Shown piece after piece: positions 8,407 to 18,557 of a stretch of DNA of 64,000 nucleotides. The position numbers were made by a program, and so were the translations under genes. How positions within the stretch are numbered: position 1 is the first letter of the stretch; each line of letters starts with the position of its first letter. The stretch comes from Planctomycetota bacterium. Lineage in GTDB: Bacteria > Planctomycetota > Planctomycetia > Pirellulales > Pirellulaceae. The notes under the pieces were generated by a model. It made no database searches. It saw only the letters and a list, made by a program, of their open reading frames with translations, and had not been told where the DNA came from. The stretch lies in NCBI GenBank assembly GCA_014238905.1, contig JABAAE010000003.1, positions 310,001 to 374,000 of the forward strand, read 5' to 3'.

Positions 8407-11400
8407 TTAGAATATTCCGCCGCCACCGCCGCCGCCGCCGCCGAAGCCGCCACCACCGCCGCCGAAGCCGCCACCGCCGCCGCCATTGCCGCCACCGCCG
8501 CCACCAGCAGCTCCACCTGCACCCCCAATAAAGGTGAAAGTCGAGACAGCTCCAATCGTGGAAAACTGTGGGATGGGTGAGATACGTACATAGCGTCTGT
8601 CAGCTGAAACAACTGCGGTTACCGAGGCACCCGCCGTAGCAGGAAGCGTAGTAATCTGAGGTCGGTAGCCCGCTTCTCTGCGGAAGCTGCGTTCTGGAAC
8701 CAACCCCGTGGTGTTGGCCTTTTGTTGCGAGCGACTGTATTCCCGTTCAGCTGCGGAGTTTTCATACTTGGCAACCTGCGAAGCAAGGATCGATCGATTG
8801 ATCGCGAATTGCTCTTCCGCGGCTACCGCTACCTGATGATCGGCAAGGAGCTCCATCCGACGACCTGATTCAAGGTTAAACAAAACCATCGCTTGACCAT
8901 TCTGATCCAGATCAATTTGCTTTTTTTGGTAAGTTTGCTCTTTCTGCATGATTTGACGGGCAATCTCAACGGTCACTTTGCCAGAAGCAATGTCACCGTA
9001 AACTTTGTTGACCACCAAACGGTAATCGCCCTTAAACCCTTTAGGCAGAACGTAATACTCGGAAAAACCTGCTAGTGAAGAGTTTTTGGAAGAAGCAAAT
9101 TCATCCCCTACATAGACCCCACCGGATACGGTTCGAGGATTCTGCAGCGAACAAATTGTTCCCGATGGTTCTTCAACCAGGATGTCAATGTCGGCGGAAC
9201 CGGTCCAAGTGACTTTAATCACGCAATCCCGTACCATCGCGTCAGCAAGGCTCTTTTGATACTGGGCAAGCTCGGCTTTTCGATTTTCCCTCACCATTCG
9301 AACCATTTGGGCCCGGGCCGTTACCAACGCCTGATCACGAATTTTGCGATGTTTGGCGGGCCATTCCTGACCGAGAATTCCACATGTCGCCCATTTAATC
9401 CCCTGGAAATCATCCAATTTTTTGGCGGTGTTGAGTGCCAAAACATAGGGCTCCGGTCGCGTTGGATTTGCATTGGCAACATCCTTGAAAACTCTCAAGG
9501 CGTTTCGATCCAATCCCATCCGCGTCATATGAATCGCGGCAACCATCAGTTCGTCCGCACCTGCACCAAAATCTGCCGATGAGAGCAAAGCTCTTTCGAT
9601 TTCGCTCTTGGGAGAACCGTTGGCATCCATGGCGACTGCCAATCCTTGATACATCCAAGGCCGACTCTGACTATTCCGAAGGGCACCAGTCAAAAAAGCA
9701 ACCAATTCTTCGAACTTTTTGTACTTCGCTAGTCGCTCGGCTGTGGCGACAACACGAGCAGGATCAGCATGATTTTGTTGAAAATAATGATCCCATGCAT
9801 CATAAACGGATTCGCCTGATTTAGGTTGAACCTTAAGAACCTGAGTCGTTTCGTAACGAGCCTGAATCTTGGAAACTGGACCTGACTTTTTTGATGCAGG
9901 CTTGGCCTTGTCCTGAATGCAGAACAATCCACCACCGCCGCCACCGCGACCGCCACCACCAAAGCCGCCGCCTCCGCGACCGCCGCCACCAAAGCCGCCT
10001 TGACCGCCGCCACCAAAGCCGCCTTGGCCACCGCCACCAAAGCCGCCACCACCGCCGAAGCCACCGCCGCCACTAATGATCGGGACAACGAGGTCGCCGA
10101 CATTATAGACCTTGGTAGTGAGATATTTCTCAGGATTGTTGGTAATGGCGTCTCGTGTGGTAATCAGGAGTTCTTCTTCAACAATCACATAGGTGAAATC
10201 GAATTCCCTGAAAATGGATCGAAGAGCTGCTCTCAATGAGCGATTGTTTGCTCGGCCGTTGATAGGGAGCTCTTCATCAAACCCGGCATCTTCAATTGCC
10301 GTCTTGTCCAACGCGATTGGAATGTTGTGTTCTGATGAAATTTGATCCATCGCCTCCCGCAGCGGCGTGTCAACAAAATCAAAGGTTGCCGTTTCCTTCA
10401 GAGCCTTTTGGATCTGCGCTTCTGGACCATCTGGCTTTAACAAGTCGACAGCTTTATATTTTTCCCGCTCACGGGTGATCTTTTCCCAAAATTCCTTATC
10501 GGGATACAGGATCGCATCTCGATCATCGAACGGAATCGAAGATTCCTCTACGGACAAAATCCCGGCAATAAACTTTCTATGTCGAAGTTCACGATTACGT
10601 CGCTGTAGATCGGCGTTGTGGGTAAATTCAGCGTAAAACTCCGATACCTCCTGCAACTGCGAACCACGTGCCACCTTTTCAACTTCGGGAGCAATATCGG
10701 TCAGGGCAATGATGTATTTCTCTTCATCAATCAGGGATTTAAACTGGGCCATCAACTGAGCAAGCCGCTGTTCATCTCGAACCGAATCTTCCATCAAGGC
10801 TGCCTTCTCACGCGCGGTCGCCAGATTAGCCTGGTTTTGTGCTTCGCGTTCAGCAATGTCAATCGACTTCGCTCGAGCCTGTTTGATCGCTGAATTCAAT
10901 CTTTCGGAAAGCTGGACTTTGTCTTCGTCTCCCAAATCAGAAGAATTCTCGACGGTTTCCAATGACAATTTCAGACGTTGAATCGCATCCTGTGGAGATG
11001 AATTGAGAATATCAGCAGCGATTCGCATGTCGTTTCTAATTTCTGATCGAATGCGGCTGGCGATTTGCTCCTGCGTGATCTCGATTTGCTGAATAACACC
11101 TCCGCGATTTTCAAGCTCCTGATCTTGCAAAGCGATGTAAGTTGGTTTCACCCCAGGCTTGGCACCGGTAGACGATTTCTTAAGAATCAAAGCACCGCTG
11201 TTTTCAGGGTCACTTTTTAAAGCGGCTGCGGCCATCATCGATGCCTGACCAGTTGCACCGCGTGCATTGGCTTGTAGAGCAAGTTTGGTCATCTTGGTCG
11301 ATGAGGCGAGAATCACTCGGCCAGCCTCACGGAGTCCAGTCGACCCCAAAGTTGGCAGCGTCACACCCTTATCTGCTCTGGCCTGCTCCACCAACTTTGG

Positions 11401-12366
11401 CAGAAACGAAAAATCGGCATTAGAGGCCTCAGATTTAACGGGCCAACTCATTTGAAGGGTTTCGCCATCAACCATCACCTCGCAGGAAACCTTAAATTCA
11501 CCAGCATTGGAAAGGTTGCCGACCAGAATGACGTCCCGATCGGAACGCAGTGGTGGAATACTCGAGGGATAACTTTCGACCATTTCCTTTGGAAAGGAAA
11601 CTTTCCCAGGCCAATAAACCGTTCCCCGTGCTGTGCTCACTAAAAAGTCAGCTGCTCGGTCAGAAATACCTACCTCATCGGTGTCGATGATGATGTTACC
11701 GCCGGTTTGGTTAGCAATCGCTGCCAAGAGTGCGATATCCATATCCGGGCCAATCGCATAGCTGGAAAACGAAATCTTCTTTTTGGTAAGGCCCTGTATC
11801 GCGGTCGTGAATTCTTCGGTATCGATCACACTGGCTTTGCTCATGCCATCGCCAATATAAATCACGTGACGTGGAAGAGAATTAGCGGCGTCAAAAGCTG
11901 CTAGAGCATTTTTTAATGCGGCCATCATATCGGTCGAACCTAATGGAACCCGCTTGGCCAACTTTGTCATGGCCGATTTGGTCTCGGCAGAACCGGGAGC
12001 CACAAACGACGAATTTAAATCCACCGCATTCACATCGACGGCAACCAGCTTCACCCGATCGTTAGCGTTTAGTTGCGAAACAAGTCGCTTTAGTGCCGAC
12101 ACCGCATCTTTGCGAAAAAGCCCGGCTTGACTCGCCGAGGTATCGAACATGATCAATAACTCGTTGGCAGCCGAAGGCGTACTTTTGTGTCTTGGCCGCA
12201 AGCTCAAGGCAAAAGTTGTTTTGCCACCGTTTTTATAGGTAGCCAGTCGGGCTGCCTCGGTGCCCGGTTCGGGATCTGCCGCCGTCGAGAGGGATACGGA
12301 CATTGCCGTAGCCATTGCGGCGAACAGACAGACGGTGACCTGAGTCATCCATTTACATTGGGACAT
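8407..12366 (-). CDS. Giant secreted VWA-domain protein with STN-like domain and two Gly-rich tracts
   Basis: Exported protein of 1319 residues. Order: signal peptide (1-29, ending STAA); von Willebrand A domain about 66-250 with the metal-site motif DTSAS; an alpha-helical, charged, coiled-coil-prone section about 430-640; a secretin/STN-like domain about 670-760 (LREAMDQISSEHNIPIALD and LRAALRSIFREFDFTYVI, ending LLITT); a glycine-rich linker about 764-812; a repeat-rich section about 840-1000 resembling TPR helices; a beta domain with DIDILVEEPSG; and a C-terminal glycine tract of about 35 residues ending GGIF. The STN-like part resembles the domain found in secretins and TonB receptors and in planctomycete repeat proteins. 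Role unknown; adhesion or envelope assembly is an inference. Confidence 0.8.
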   Translation of the reverse strand: MSQCKWMTQVTVCLFAAMATAMSVSLSTAADPEPGTEAARLATYKNGGKTTFALSLRPRHKSTPSAANELLIMFDTSASQAGLFRKDAVSALKRLVSQLNANDRVKLVAVDVNAVDLNSSFVAPGSAETKSAMTKLAKRVPLGSTDMMAALKNALAAFDAANSLPRHVIYIGDGMSKASVIDTEEFTTAIQGLTKKKISFSSYAIGPDMDIALLAAIANQTGGNIIIDTDEVGISDRAADFLVSTARGTVYWPGKVSFPKEMVESYPSSIPPLRSDRDVILVGNLSNAGEFKVSCEVMVDGETLQMSWPVKSEASNADFSFLPKLVEQARADKGVTLPTLGSTGLREAGRVILASSTKMTKLALQANARGATGQASMMAAAALKSDPENSGALILKKSSTGAKPGVKPTYIALQDQELENRGGVIQQIEITQEQIASRIRSEIRNDMRIAADILNSSPQDAIQRLKLSLETVENSSDLGDEDKVQLSERLNSAIKQARAKSIDIAEREAQNQANLATAREKAALMEDSVRDEQRLAQLMAQFKSLIDEEKYIIALTDIAPEVEKVARGSQLQEVSEFYAEFTHNADLQRRNRELRHRKFIAGILSVEESSIPFDDRDAILYPDKEFWEKITREREKYKAVDLLKPDGPEAQIQKALKETATFDFVDTPLREAMDQISSEHNIPIALDKTAIEDAGFDEELPINGRANNRSLRAALRSIFREFDFTYVIVEEELLITTRDAITNNPEKYLTTKVYNVGDLVVPIISGGGGFGGGGGFGGGGQGGFGGGGQGGFGGGGRGGGGFGGGGRGGGGGGLFCIQDKAKPASKKSGPVSKIQARYETTQVLKVQPKSGESVYDAWDHYFQQNHADPARVVATAERLAKYKKFEELVAFLTGALRNSQSRPWMYQGLAVAMDANGSPKSEIERALLSSADFGAGADELMVAAIHMTRMGLDRNALRVFKDVANANPTRPEPYVLALNTAKKLDDFQGIKWATCGILGQEWPAKHRKIRDQALVTARAQMVRMVRENRKAELAQYQKSLADAMVRDCVIKVTWTGSADIDILVEEPSGTICSLQNPRTVSGGVYVGDEFASSKNSSLAGFSEYYVLPKGFKGDYRLVVNKVYGDIASGKVTVEIARQIMQKEQTYQKKQIDLDQNGQAMVLFNLESGRRMELLADHQVAVAAEEQFAINRSILASQVAKYENSAAEREYSRSQQKANTTGLVPERSFRREAGYRPQITTLPATAGASVTAVVSADRRYVRISPIPQFSTIGAVSTFTFIGGAGGAAGGGGGGNGGGGGGFGGGGGGFGGGGGGGGGIF

Positions 12367-12680
12367 AGTCTAAAACTCCAATTATGAGCAGAAATCACCC
12401 CTGTGTTCCAAATAGGAGTGTCTGCCTTGCCCTTTTATAGAATATCGTCAAATTGCATGTATTAACAGTGATTTATTCTATTACGTCGGCAAAGTGACTG
12501 CCATTAAAAAAACAGAAAAACTGGGTCGATCAGGTAAAACAGGTGGTTTGGGACGTTTTTGTCAGTCAGTACGGGCTGCGTGGGCCTAGTCGACCCGTCC
12601 TAGCTCTAATTACGAAAAAGTGGGAATAAAACTGCCATTTTACCAATATTTGGGTAATTTGCGAAAATCGTCTTCCCAAT
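12367..12680. other. Intergenic region without recognised feature
   Basis: This AT-rich gap lies between two minus-strand genes and should hold the promoter of the VWA gene. I see no convincing hairpin, repeat or promoter pair in it. Confidence 0.5.
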
Positions 12681-13706
12681 CTATCTGGCACCAGAAAGTG
12701 GAGTCCTGGAAGCAGACTCCACCCGTTTTTGACCGGAAATCACAATAATGTCGGCAGATTGAATCAAAGAATCGCCTGCCAGCCTGAGCACCGAGGCCAT
12801 CCCATTCAATATTTTCACCTGATTGCGAATTCGTTTCAGTTCACGAGTTTGTAGGATTTGCTTCTCAGCCAAGGCCACCTCGCGCTGAAATCCGTCGATC
12901 AAACCCCAGACGGGCGACCCACAAAAGTGGCACTCAAGTTCGACTAATCTCTCCGATAGCCAATGATTTGGGGCGGTTATCAACTCATGGTTGACCACGA
13001 TGGTCTTCCAATTGGTCAACAGAGCTTTCAGCTCGCTCAGACGAAGCTTCCATTGAACCGTCACCACCGGCTCGCTGCCTTCTTCGGGCGAGGGATTTTG
13101 ATAGGGGACAAATTGATATTCAGGCTGAATATCCAACTGATCATCAAGCACTTCTTCAATATTTGATGATTTACGAAAAACTTTCTTCATCATTGCCCGG
13201 GCCTGTTCCCTGGAAAGCTGTTGTCCCGCTGCCTCAGCGACTTTCAGTTTGACAGACGCCTCCGCGGTTACCCCCTTGGAGCCTTCCGCTGTTTCCTTGG
13301 ACGCCGTCGCCGACGGAGGAACCGGCTGGATGCTTGGCTTTTCTTTGACTTTCGCGGCCGCCATTTCACTGGCAGTTTGAAAACACTCAAAAGAAAGGGG
13401 AGAAAGATCAATTGCCGTTGGCGGATCCGAAATTGTATTCCTGGGGTTTTGACTTGAGGAAAATCCGCATTGAGTTAGATAAGGGTGGCAAACCTGCAGG
13501 TAATCACTGCATTGATTACTCGGGAGATGGTCGCCCTGATCATCGGTTAAATCATCGGTTAAATCATCGTTGTTAGCGAGCTGAAAGGGCAATGTTGGAC
13601 TCATTTTTCGAATCTCGAAATCTGCGATTTCCTGTGACCAGAGATTCCCATGAAAGCTGAAGAGGAAAAAAAGGACAAAGGAAGTCAAAAATCGAAAAGA
13701 ACTCAT
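12681..13706 (-). CDS. Secreted protein of unknown function
   Basis: 341 residues that I do not recognise. Residues 1-24 form a signal peptide (FLTSFVLFFLFSFHGNLWS, then Q). Next is an acidic stretch with a duplicated LTDD encoded by a 12-bp tandem repeat at 13539-13570, a region with four cysteines in short range (CSDYLQVC, TQCGFSS, FECFQ), an Ala/Lys/Glu-rich helical middle, and a C-terminal half with a CHFC pair and long helices (REVALAEKQILQTRELKRIR) likely to form a coiled coil. It precedes the VWA gene on the same strand with a 314-base gap, so it may or may not be co-expressed with it. Confidence 0.65.
   Translation of the reverse strand: MSSFRFLTSFVLFFLFSFHGNLWSQEIADFEIRKMSPTLPFQLANNDDLTDDLTDDQGDHLPSNQCSDYLQVCHPYLTQCGFSSSQNPRNTISDPPTAIDLSPLSFECFQTASEMAAAKVKEKPSIQPVPPSATASKETAEGSKGVTAEASVKLKVAEAAGQQLSREQARAMMKKVFRKSSNIEEVLDDQLDIQPEYQFVPYQNPSPEEGSEPVVTVQWKLRLSELKALLTNWKTIVVNHELITAPNHWLSERLVELECHFCGSPVWGLIDGFQREVALAEKQILQTRELKRIRNQVKILNGMASVLRLAGDSLIQSADIIVISGQKRVESASRTPLSGAR
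13539..13570. repeat. 12-bp tandem repeat inside a signal-proximal region
   Basis: The unit atcatcggttaa occurs twice and a third time in part. On the minus strand it encodes LTDD LTDD in the unknown secreted protein. Confidence 0.85.
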
Positions 13707-14226
13707 ATTGTTAATTACTCCGATTTAGAGATCGCGGGGCCAAACGCGAACTGGGGTTGGATTTCCAAGGATAGACGCGACGAGAATTTTTCGCGAGGAT
13801 CATGAAGCCTGCGATGAAAGTACGGTAACGCCATGGAAAACTTTATCGGTGACGTAGGCTGCGCTTTTTTGAAAAACAATCAGTTTTATAAAAAGTTTTC
13901 TTTTTGTAAGGCCAATTGATCCAACCAGTGAATTACGGAAAAGTTGATCGCTTGTTTTAGTTTTTCCGGTTGTGCTTCTCTCTTTTCGTTCCAAAATTCA
14001 ATTCCGTTAACCGGAATGTCTGCTATGGTTTGAAGAATTGGGAACCAGAGGTGTTTATCAGCCAACAAGCCCCCACTCAGAGCTTACCCTTTAGCAGACA
14101 AAAACAGGGAAATCGCCTGAATCGGTCGTCCGGTCGTTGTTTTGAGCGATGATCGCTATACCACCAATTCAGGAACTGGTCTAAATTTGAAAAGTCTGCG
14201 GCTCCTCCTGATACAGGAAAATCCGA
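13707..14226. other. Divergent intergenic region
   Basis: About 520 bases between a minus-strand gene and the plus-strand transporter. It is AT-rich and must contain both promoters. I see no RNA gene or strong palindrome, and short open frames here have no recognisable features. Confidence 0.5.
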
Positions 14227-16179
14227 TTGATCGTTAATGAGATGCACCCTTGGATCACGTTGGTCATCACCGTCACCCTATTCCTGACGTTGATGTTCGG
14301 TAAGAAAGTCCCGCTCGACTTTCTCTTTCTTGGCGGATTGATGCTGGTCACGTTTTTGGGAATCATCACCCCTGAACAGGCTTTTTCTGGCTTTTCCAAC
14401 CCGGCCGTCCTGACAATCGGAGCGTTGTTGGCGTTAGCAAGCGGTCTGCGGAAATGTGGAGTAATCGATTGGTTGGGAGAAAAGATACTCGGGTCGGCCA
14501 AGTCAGAAAAATCGGCCATGGCCCGACTGGCTCTGGCAATACTGACTGCCTCAGCATTTCTACTCAATACCGCATTGGTCGCCATGAGCGTTCCGATGGT
14601 TCTTGATTGGTGCCGCAAAAGAAATATCTCGCCATCAAAACTTCTGATCCCTGTCAGCTATCTGGCCATTCTGGGCGGTGTCTGCACACTGATTGGAACC
14701 AGCACCACGCTCGTCGTACAGGCTCAACTTACACAGCAATACACCTTGAAAAAAGAACGATTAGTCAAACTGGAAACCGACATCCGAGAAGCCTCTGTTC
14801 GTGACACGTTGGCCACCGCCAACAACAGCGACTCAAACGCAAAAGAACAAAATCTACAGGACGAGATTTCGCAGTTAAGGAAATCTCTGGAAGATCTTAA
14901 ACCGATGGGTTTTCTTGAAATCGGCTCGGTTGGATTTCCTTGTGCCATTGTGGGTTCAATTTTCCTCCTCGTGATCGGTGTCAAGTCGCTTCCCGATCGA
15001 CGAGAGTTGATCCAACAGCTCGGCGACCAACGTCGCGAATATCTTGTGGAAATGATGGTTCAATCCAATTGTCGACTGGTCGGCAAAACGGTAGAGGCCG
15101 CCGGGCTGCGCAATCTGCCTGGTTTATTTCTAATTGAAATTGACCGAGGTGAAGATATTATTACCCCGGTCTCTCCCGCCGAAACCATCGCTGCTGCCGA
15201 TCGTTTGATTTTCACAGGGGTCGTGGAAACCATTATCGATCTCGAACAAATCCCGGGTTTGGTGCCGGCTGCCGATCGGGCTTACGAGCTACAGCCCAAT
15301 AAACGACAACAGCGACACTTAACCGAAGCCGTTCTTTCCCGCTCTTCGCCTCTCATTGGGCAGACGATTCGAGAAGCCAACTTCCGCAAGCTGTACAGTG
15401 CGGCCGTCGTTGCGGTCCATCGAAATGGAGCCCGGCTTCCTAGTAAGATCGGGAGCATTCGTTTGCAACCCGGAGATACGCTGCTACTGCAAACTCGCAA
15501 CCGGTTTGTCGAAATGTTCCGCAATAGCCGAGATTTCTTTCTAATCAGTAACGTTGAGGGATCCGAACCTCGCCAACACCACAAGGCCTTGTGGGCTGGC
15601 CTTATCGTAGTCGGAATGGTCCTTTGGATGGCGTTGGGCAGCCTGCTGGGTGCAGGCGACTCATGGGCCAATCCACCGGTCGCAGCTTTTGTAGCAGTCA
15701 TGTTCATGGCTGCGTCACGTTGCATACGTTTTTCCGAAGCCCGCAATTCTGTCGACATTCAGCTCCTGCTCACGATTGCCTGTGCATTGGGAATGGGAGA
15801 AGCGATGCAAGAAAGTGGAGCTGCCGAACTGTTGGCGACCACCATCACCGAATGGATCTCCAGCCCCATCCTGCTGTTGATTACTGTCTACGTACTGACG
15901 ATGATCATGACAGAAATGGTTTCTAACAATGCTATCGCGGCCATCATGATTCCAATCGCAATCTCAATTGCGATTTCCAGTGGATCCAACCCTCGACCAT
16001 TTATCCTGGCCATTGCCCTGGCTGCTTCACTTGCGTTTGTCACTCCTATTGGATACCAAACGAATCTGATGGTGATGGGACCGGGTGGTTATCGGCCTGT
16101 GGACTTCGTCAAAACCGGGTTACCACTGAGCCTGGTTGTAGCAACCACCGCTTTGTTGCTTCTGTCCCGCCAGCTGTAG
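14227..16179 (+). CDS. SLC13/DASS-type permease with two TrkA-C (RCK-C) domains
   Basis: Inner-membrane transporter of 650 residues; the substrate is probably a divalent anion such as sulfate, dicarboxylate or phosphate. An N-terminal membrane half contains GFSNPAVLTIGALLALASGL and the SLC13 signature-like GGVCTLIGTSTTLVVQA. Two soluble TrkA-C-like domains follow (about 280-345 and 360-440, each with a CRLVGKTV or SPLIGQTI start), then the second membrane half with VSNNAIAAIMIPIA and PIGYQTNLMVMGPGGY, a good DASS signature. Unusually, about 60 charged, helical residues lie between GTSTTLVV and the next helix. The TTG start is chosen because an AGGA sits 8 bases upstream; the ATG at 14242 lacks a ribosome site. 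Confidence 0.85.
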   Translation: MIVNEMHPWITLVITVTLFLTLMFGKKVPLDFLFLGGLMLVTFLGIITPEQAFSGFSNPAVLTIGALLALASGLRKCGVIDWLGEKILGSAKSEKSAMARLALAILTASAFLLNTALVAMSVPMVLDWCRKRNISPSKLLIPVSYLAILGGVCTLIGTSTTLVVQAQLTQQYTLKKERLVKLETDIREASVRDTLATANNSDSNAKEQNLQDEISQLRKSLEDLKPMGFLEIGSVGFPCAIVGSIFLLVIGVKSLPDRRELIQQLGDQRREYLVEMMVQSNCRLVGKTVEAAGLRNLPGLFLIEIDRGEDIITPVSPAETIAAADRLIFTGVVETIIDLEQIPGLVPAADRAYELQPNKRQQRHLTEAVLSRSSPLIGQTIREANFRKLYSAAVVAVHRNGARLPSKIGSIRLQPGDTLLLQTRNRFVEMFRNSRDFFLISNVEGSEPRQHHKALWAGLIVVGMVLWMALGSLLGAGDSWANPPVAAFVAVMFMAASRCIRFSEARNSVDIQLLLTIACALGMGEAMQESGAAELLATTITEWISSPILLLITVYVLTMIMTEMVSNNAIAAIMIPIAISIAISSGSNPRPFILAIALAASLAFVTPIGYQTNLMVMGPGGYRPVDFVKTGLPLSLVVATTALLLLSRQL

Positions 16180-16326
16180 GGGTTGAAAAATCGAATTGCA
16201 GACCCCGCCTCCCTGAGGTTCACCGGGGACTGCTGAAGCACCATGTCGCCCCGGTTTCTTGGTTCATCGGCACGCACGATCAATTGAAATCCGGGACTGT
16301 CTATCCGGACCCAGGAAAGCGGTATC

Positions 16327-17140
16327 TTGCGACCATTTTGGCGAGGGATTTTCGGAACAATCGCATCCAGAGCAGTGAACCTGCCAATCGGTCACCTGTA
16401 CCATCCACCCCCTCTGCCGCCGAGAACAAAACCAACCCGCCCAACTGCTGTTGTCACCTCTAACAACAGTTCATTGACCAGAGATTCCGGCAGTTTCAAG
16501 TTCCTGTCAAAAACAATTTCTCAGCAGGAATTTTCTGAGGAGGGATTAACGCAGATCCAGGTCTACGAAGAGGTCAACAGGAGCGTGGTCAACATTTCTA
16601 CTCGACCTTACACACGCGATCCGTTTTTCATGATCGCCAAAACTCAAGAAGGTGCAGGCAGCGGCTCCATCCTGGACAAGGAAGGGCATATTTTGACTAA
16701 TTATCATGTCATCGAAGGAGCGAAATACATCAACGTGACTCTGTTTGACGAATCACCCGACGTTGCCGAGGTCGTTGGAGCGGATCCCGAAAATGAAACC
16801 GCCGTGCTCCGGATCGATGCCCCAGAGGAAGAATGGTGCACACCACCCAACAAAAGAATGAGTTGCGGATCAATAAATTGAAGCCCAATGGACCGGCCGC
16901 CAAAGCGGGGCTTCACGGAATCCGCTTGACCCGGAAACAGGTTCGACAAGGCCGTTATATCCTTGAATACCAAACATCAGACTACGAACACGCCGACGAA
17001 ATCGTTTCGATTGACGGCAAAAAAATCAATAGCGACAGTCTATTCTGAAAAACTATCAGCCCGGCCAGTCGGTCGAAATTGAATTCATCAGAGAAGGGGA
17101 ATTAAAGAAAGTCACCGTCACGCTCGGAGAGCAAAGGTAA
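16327..17140 (+). pseudogene. Degenerate HtrA/DegP-like serine protease
   Basis: Remains of a periplasmic HtrA-type protease in three frames. Frame one (16327-16881) keeps the segment with the catalytic histidine (GAGSGSILDKEGHILTNYHVIEG) and DPENETAVLRIDAP, where HtrA proteins normally have an aspartate (N-D-L/A-AVL); here Glu-Thr stands at that place. The reading then shifts, and the serine-containing GNSGGPL region is missing altogether. Frame three (about 16833-17048) gives a PDZ piece (LKPNGPAAKAGLHG, ADEIVSIDGKKI). Frame two continues with NYQPGQSVEIEFIREGELKK to a TAA at 17138-17140. An internal deletion of several hundred bases plus at least two frameshifts fits. I infer that no protease is made. 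Confidence 0.8.
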
Positions 17141-17313
17141 CCGGCGGTGGCTACCACCTGACTTGCCGGTCTTCAGGTTTGCAAGCCGATTCATCAGCTG
17201 CGTATTGGCTTACAACGATCCATTGATGAGCCAGAATCAAGAGCGTCTGAACCAAAGCCGGGCCGGCAACGAGCAGGTCTTCCATTGTCGATCCGACCAG
17301 TAAAACCAATCAA

Positions 17314-18555
17314 TCAGTTTCCGGCAGACCAAGTCGCTTGAATGGGAAGAACTCCGCGGATAATCAGGTTATCCCCTGGGCCAATTCCTGGCTGGACTTC
17401 TCCAAGCTTGTTGGTGTAGATGTGATCACCCGAAGGGAGGCAAGCGGTGTTATAGATGTAATCAACCGACAGATCACCCAAGAGAACATTTTGCCCTTTG
17501 CCTGCATGGTTTCGGCTTTGAAAACCAGGATTATCAAAACAGGCTGCGTCAGCACTCAGGACGGCATCGGCACCGGAGGGAACCTGAATGGCGTTATAAC
17601 TGCCTCCATTTACCGTCGGGACCAGAAAACCATAAGATCCGCAAGCAGCTTCAGTCTGCCGAATCGACGATGCCGAAGGGTACTTTCTGCGGCGATTCAA
17701 ATTGGTGTAGGCTAGCGACGGGGTGTTTTGCTGACTTTCAAATGGTGTCCGGTTGTACTGAATTGGCCCACCCTCAGCTTCAGGAGTTACCAGAGAATAA
17801 GAAGACGGGCTGCCATCCAGACGATCGGCCCACGCCAGTCGACACAGTTCTGCTGTTTCCTCTTTACCCGGGTCATTCGGGCATATGAATTCCCCGATGT
17901 CATCAGCCAATTCAGCCTCCAAAATCATCTGCACAAATTGACCAGCCTGCCAGTTTTCATCTGGCATGGACAGGTTAACCTGCCCCTCGAAACTATCAGC
18001 GATACTGCCCAGGTTGTAACCAATTTTTCGCAAGTTGTTCTGGCACTGCATGAGATTCGATTGAAACCGACTATTGGCGATCGATGGTAGAAGAACGACC
18101 GCCCCAACAAAGCAGACTGCCGCCCCAACAATCATGTCCATCAGAGACCAACTGCGTCCAGAAAAAGCCCGATCCATTCCACTCGTTTCCAATCCAGCAG
18201 AATGCCTTGCAGCTAGTCGACCTCGGTCAAATTCATTGTCCGCCACGTTGGATACCAACGGTGAAGAATGAGATGATTTCGAATTGGATGGCGGCTTACC
18301 CGGCTGAAGGTCAGCCGTTCCACGCACGGAAGTCTCCACGATGTCGATCGTGTTGAAGGTTTTTTTTGCCAGATCTTCTGGTGGATCAATTTCCACAAAC
18401 CTATCTGGCAAATCCGACAATTTTGTTTCAACCTGATTGAGCCTCGCTCGAAGGTGGTCGCTTTCGAGCAGCGCGTTCTTTATGCGCAGTTCCTGATCCG
18501 CTTCTAGCGCACCAAGGAAGTAGCCGATCAGATCTTCTTCGGAAATTTCTTTCAC
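17314..18555 (-). CDS. Membrane anti-sigma-like protein fused to a DUF1559-like domain
   Basis: 413 residues beginning with a GTG two bases after the ECF sigma stop, so translation is coupled. Residues 1-80 are soluble and helical (EEDLIGYFLGALEADQELR) like planctomycete anti-sigma N-termini, without an obvious HxxxCxxC zinc site. A single membrane segment lies near 135-160 (DMIVGAAVCFVGAVVLLPSI). It is followed at once by NSRFQSNLMQCQNNLRKIGYNL, the pattern seen after the pilin-like helix of DUF1559 proteins (AREAARR..QCxNNLKQIGLAL). Near the C-terminus HAGKGQNVLLGDLSVDYI matches the DUF1559 H-x9-DG end block, with D-L in place of D-G. Probably a membrane regulator of the adjacent sigma factor with an extracytoplasmic sensor. 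Confidence 0.75.
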   Translation of the reverse strand: MKEISEEDLIGYFLGALEADQELRIKNALLESDHLRARLNQVETKLSDLPDRFVEIDPPEDLAKKTFNTIDIVETSVRGTADLQPGKPPSNSKSSHSSPLVSNVADNEFDRGRLAARHSAGLETSGMDRAFSGRSWSLMDMIVGAAVCFVGAVVLLPSIANSRFQSNLMQCQNNLRKIGYNLGSIADSFEGQVNLSMPDENWQAGQFVQMILEAELADDIGEFICPNDPGKEETAELCRLAWADRLDGSPSSYSLVTPEAEGGPIQYNRTPFESQQNTPSLAYTNLNRRRKYPSASSIRQTEAACGSYGFLVPTVNGGSYNAIQVPSGADAVLSADAACFDNPGFQSRNHAGKGQNVLLGDLSVDYIYNTACLPSGDHIYTNKLGEVQPGIGPGDNLIIRGVLPIQATWSAGN

Positions 18556-18557
18556 GA

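Noticed and set aside
8359-8580. Alanine-rich open frame on the plus strand opposite the C-terminal glycine tract of the VWA protein
   Set aside because: Antisense of GGN glycine codons necessarily reads as Ala/Thr repeats. It has no start context or homology.
9729-10239. Open frames rich in His/Arg or Ala/Val opposite or beside the internal glycine tract
   Set aside because: Same compositional artefact of the GC-rich repeat inside the VWA gene.
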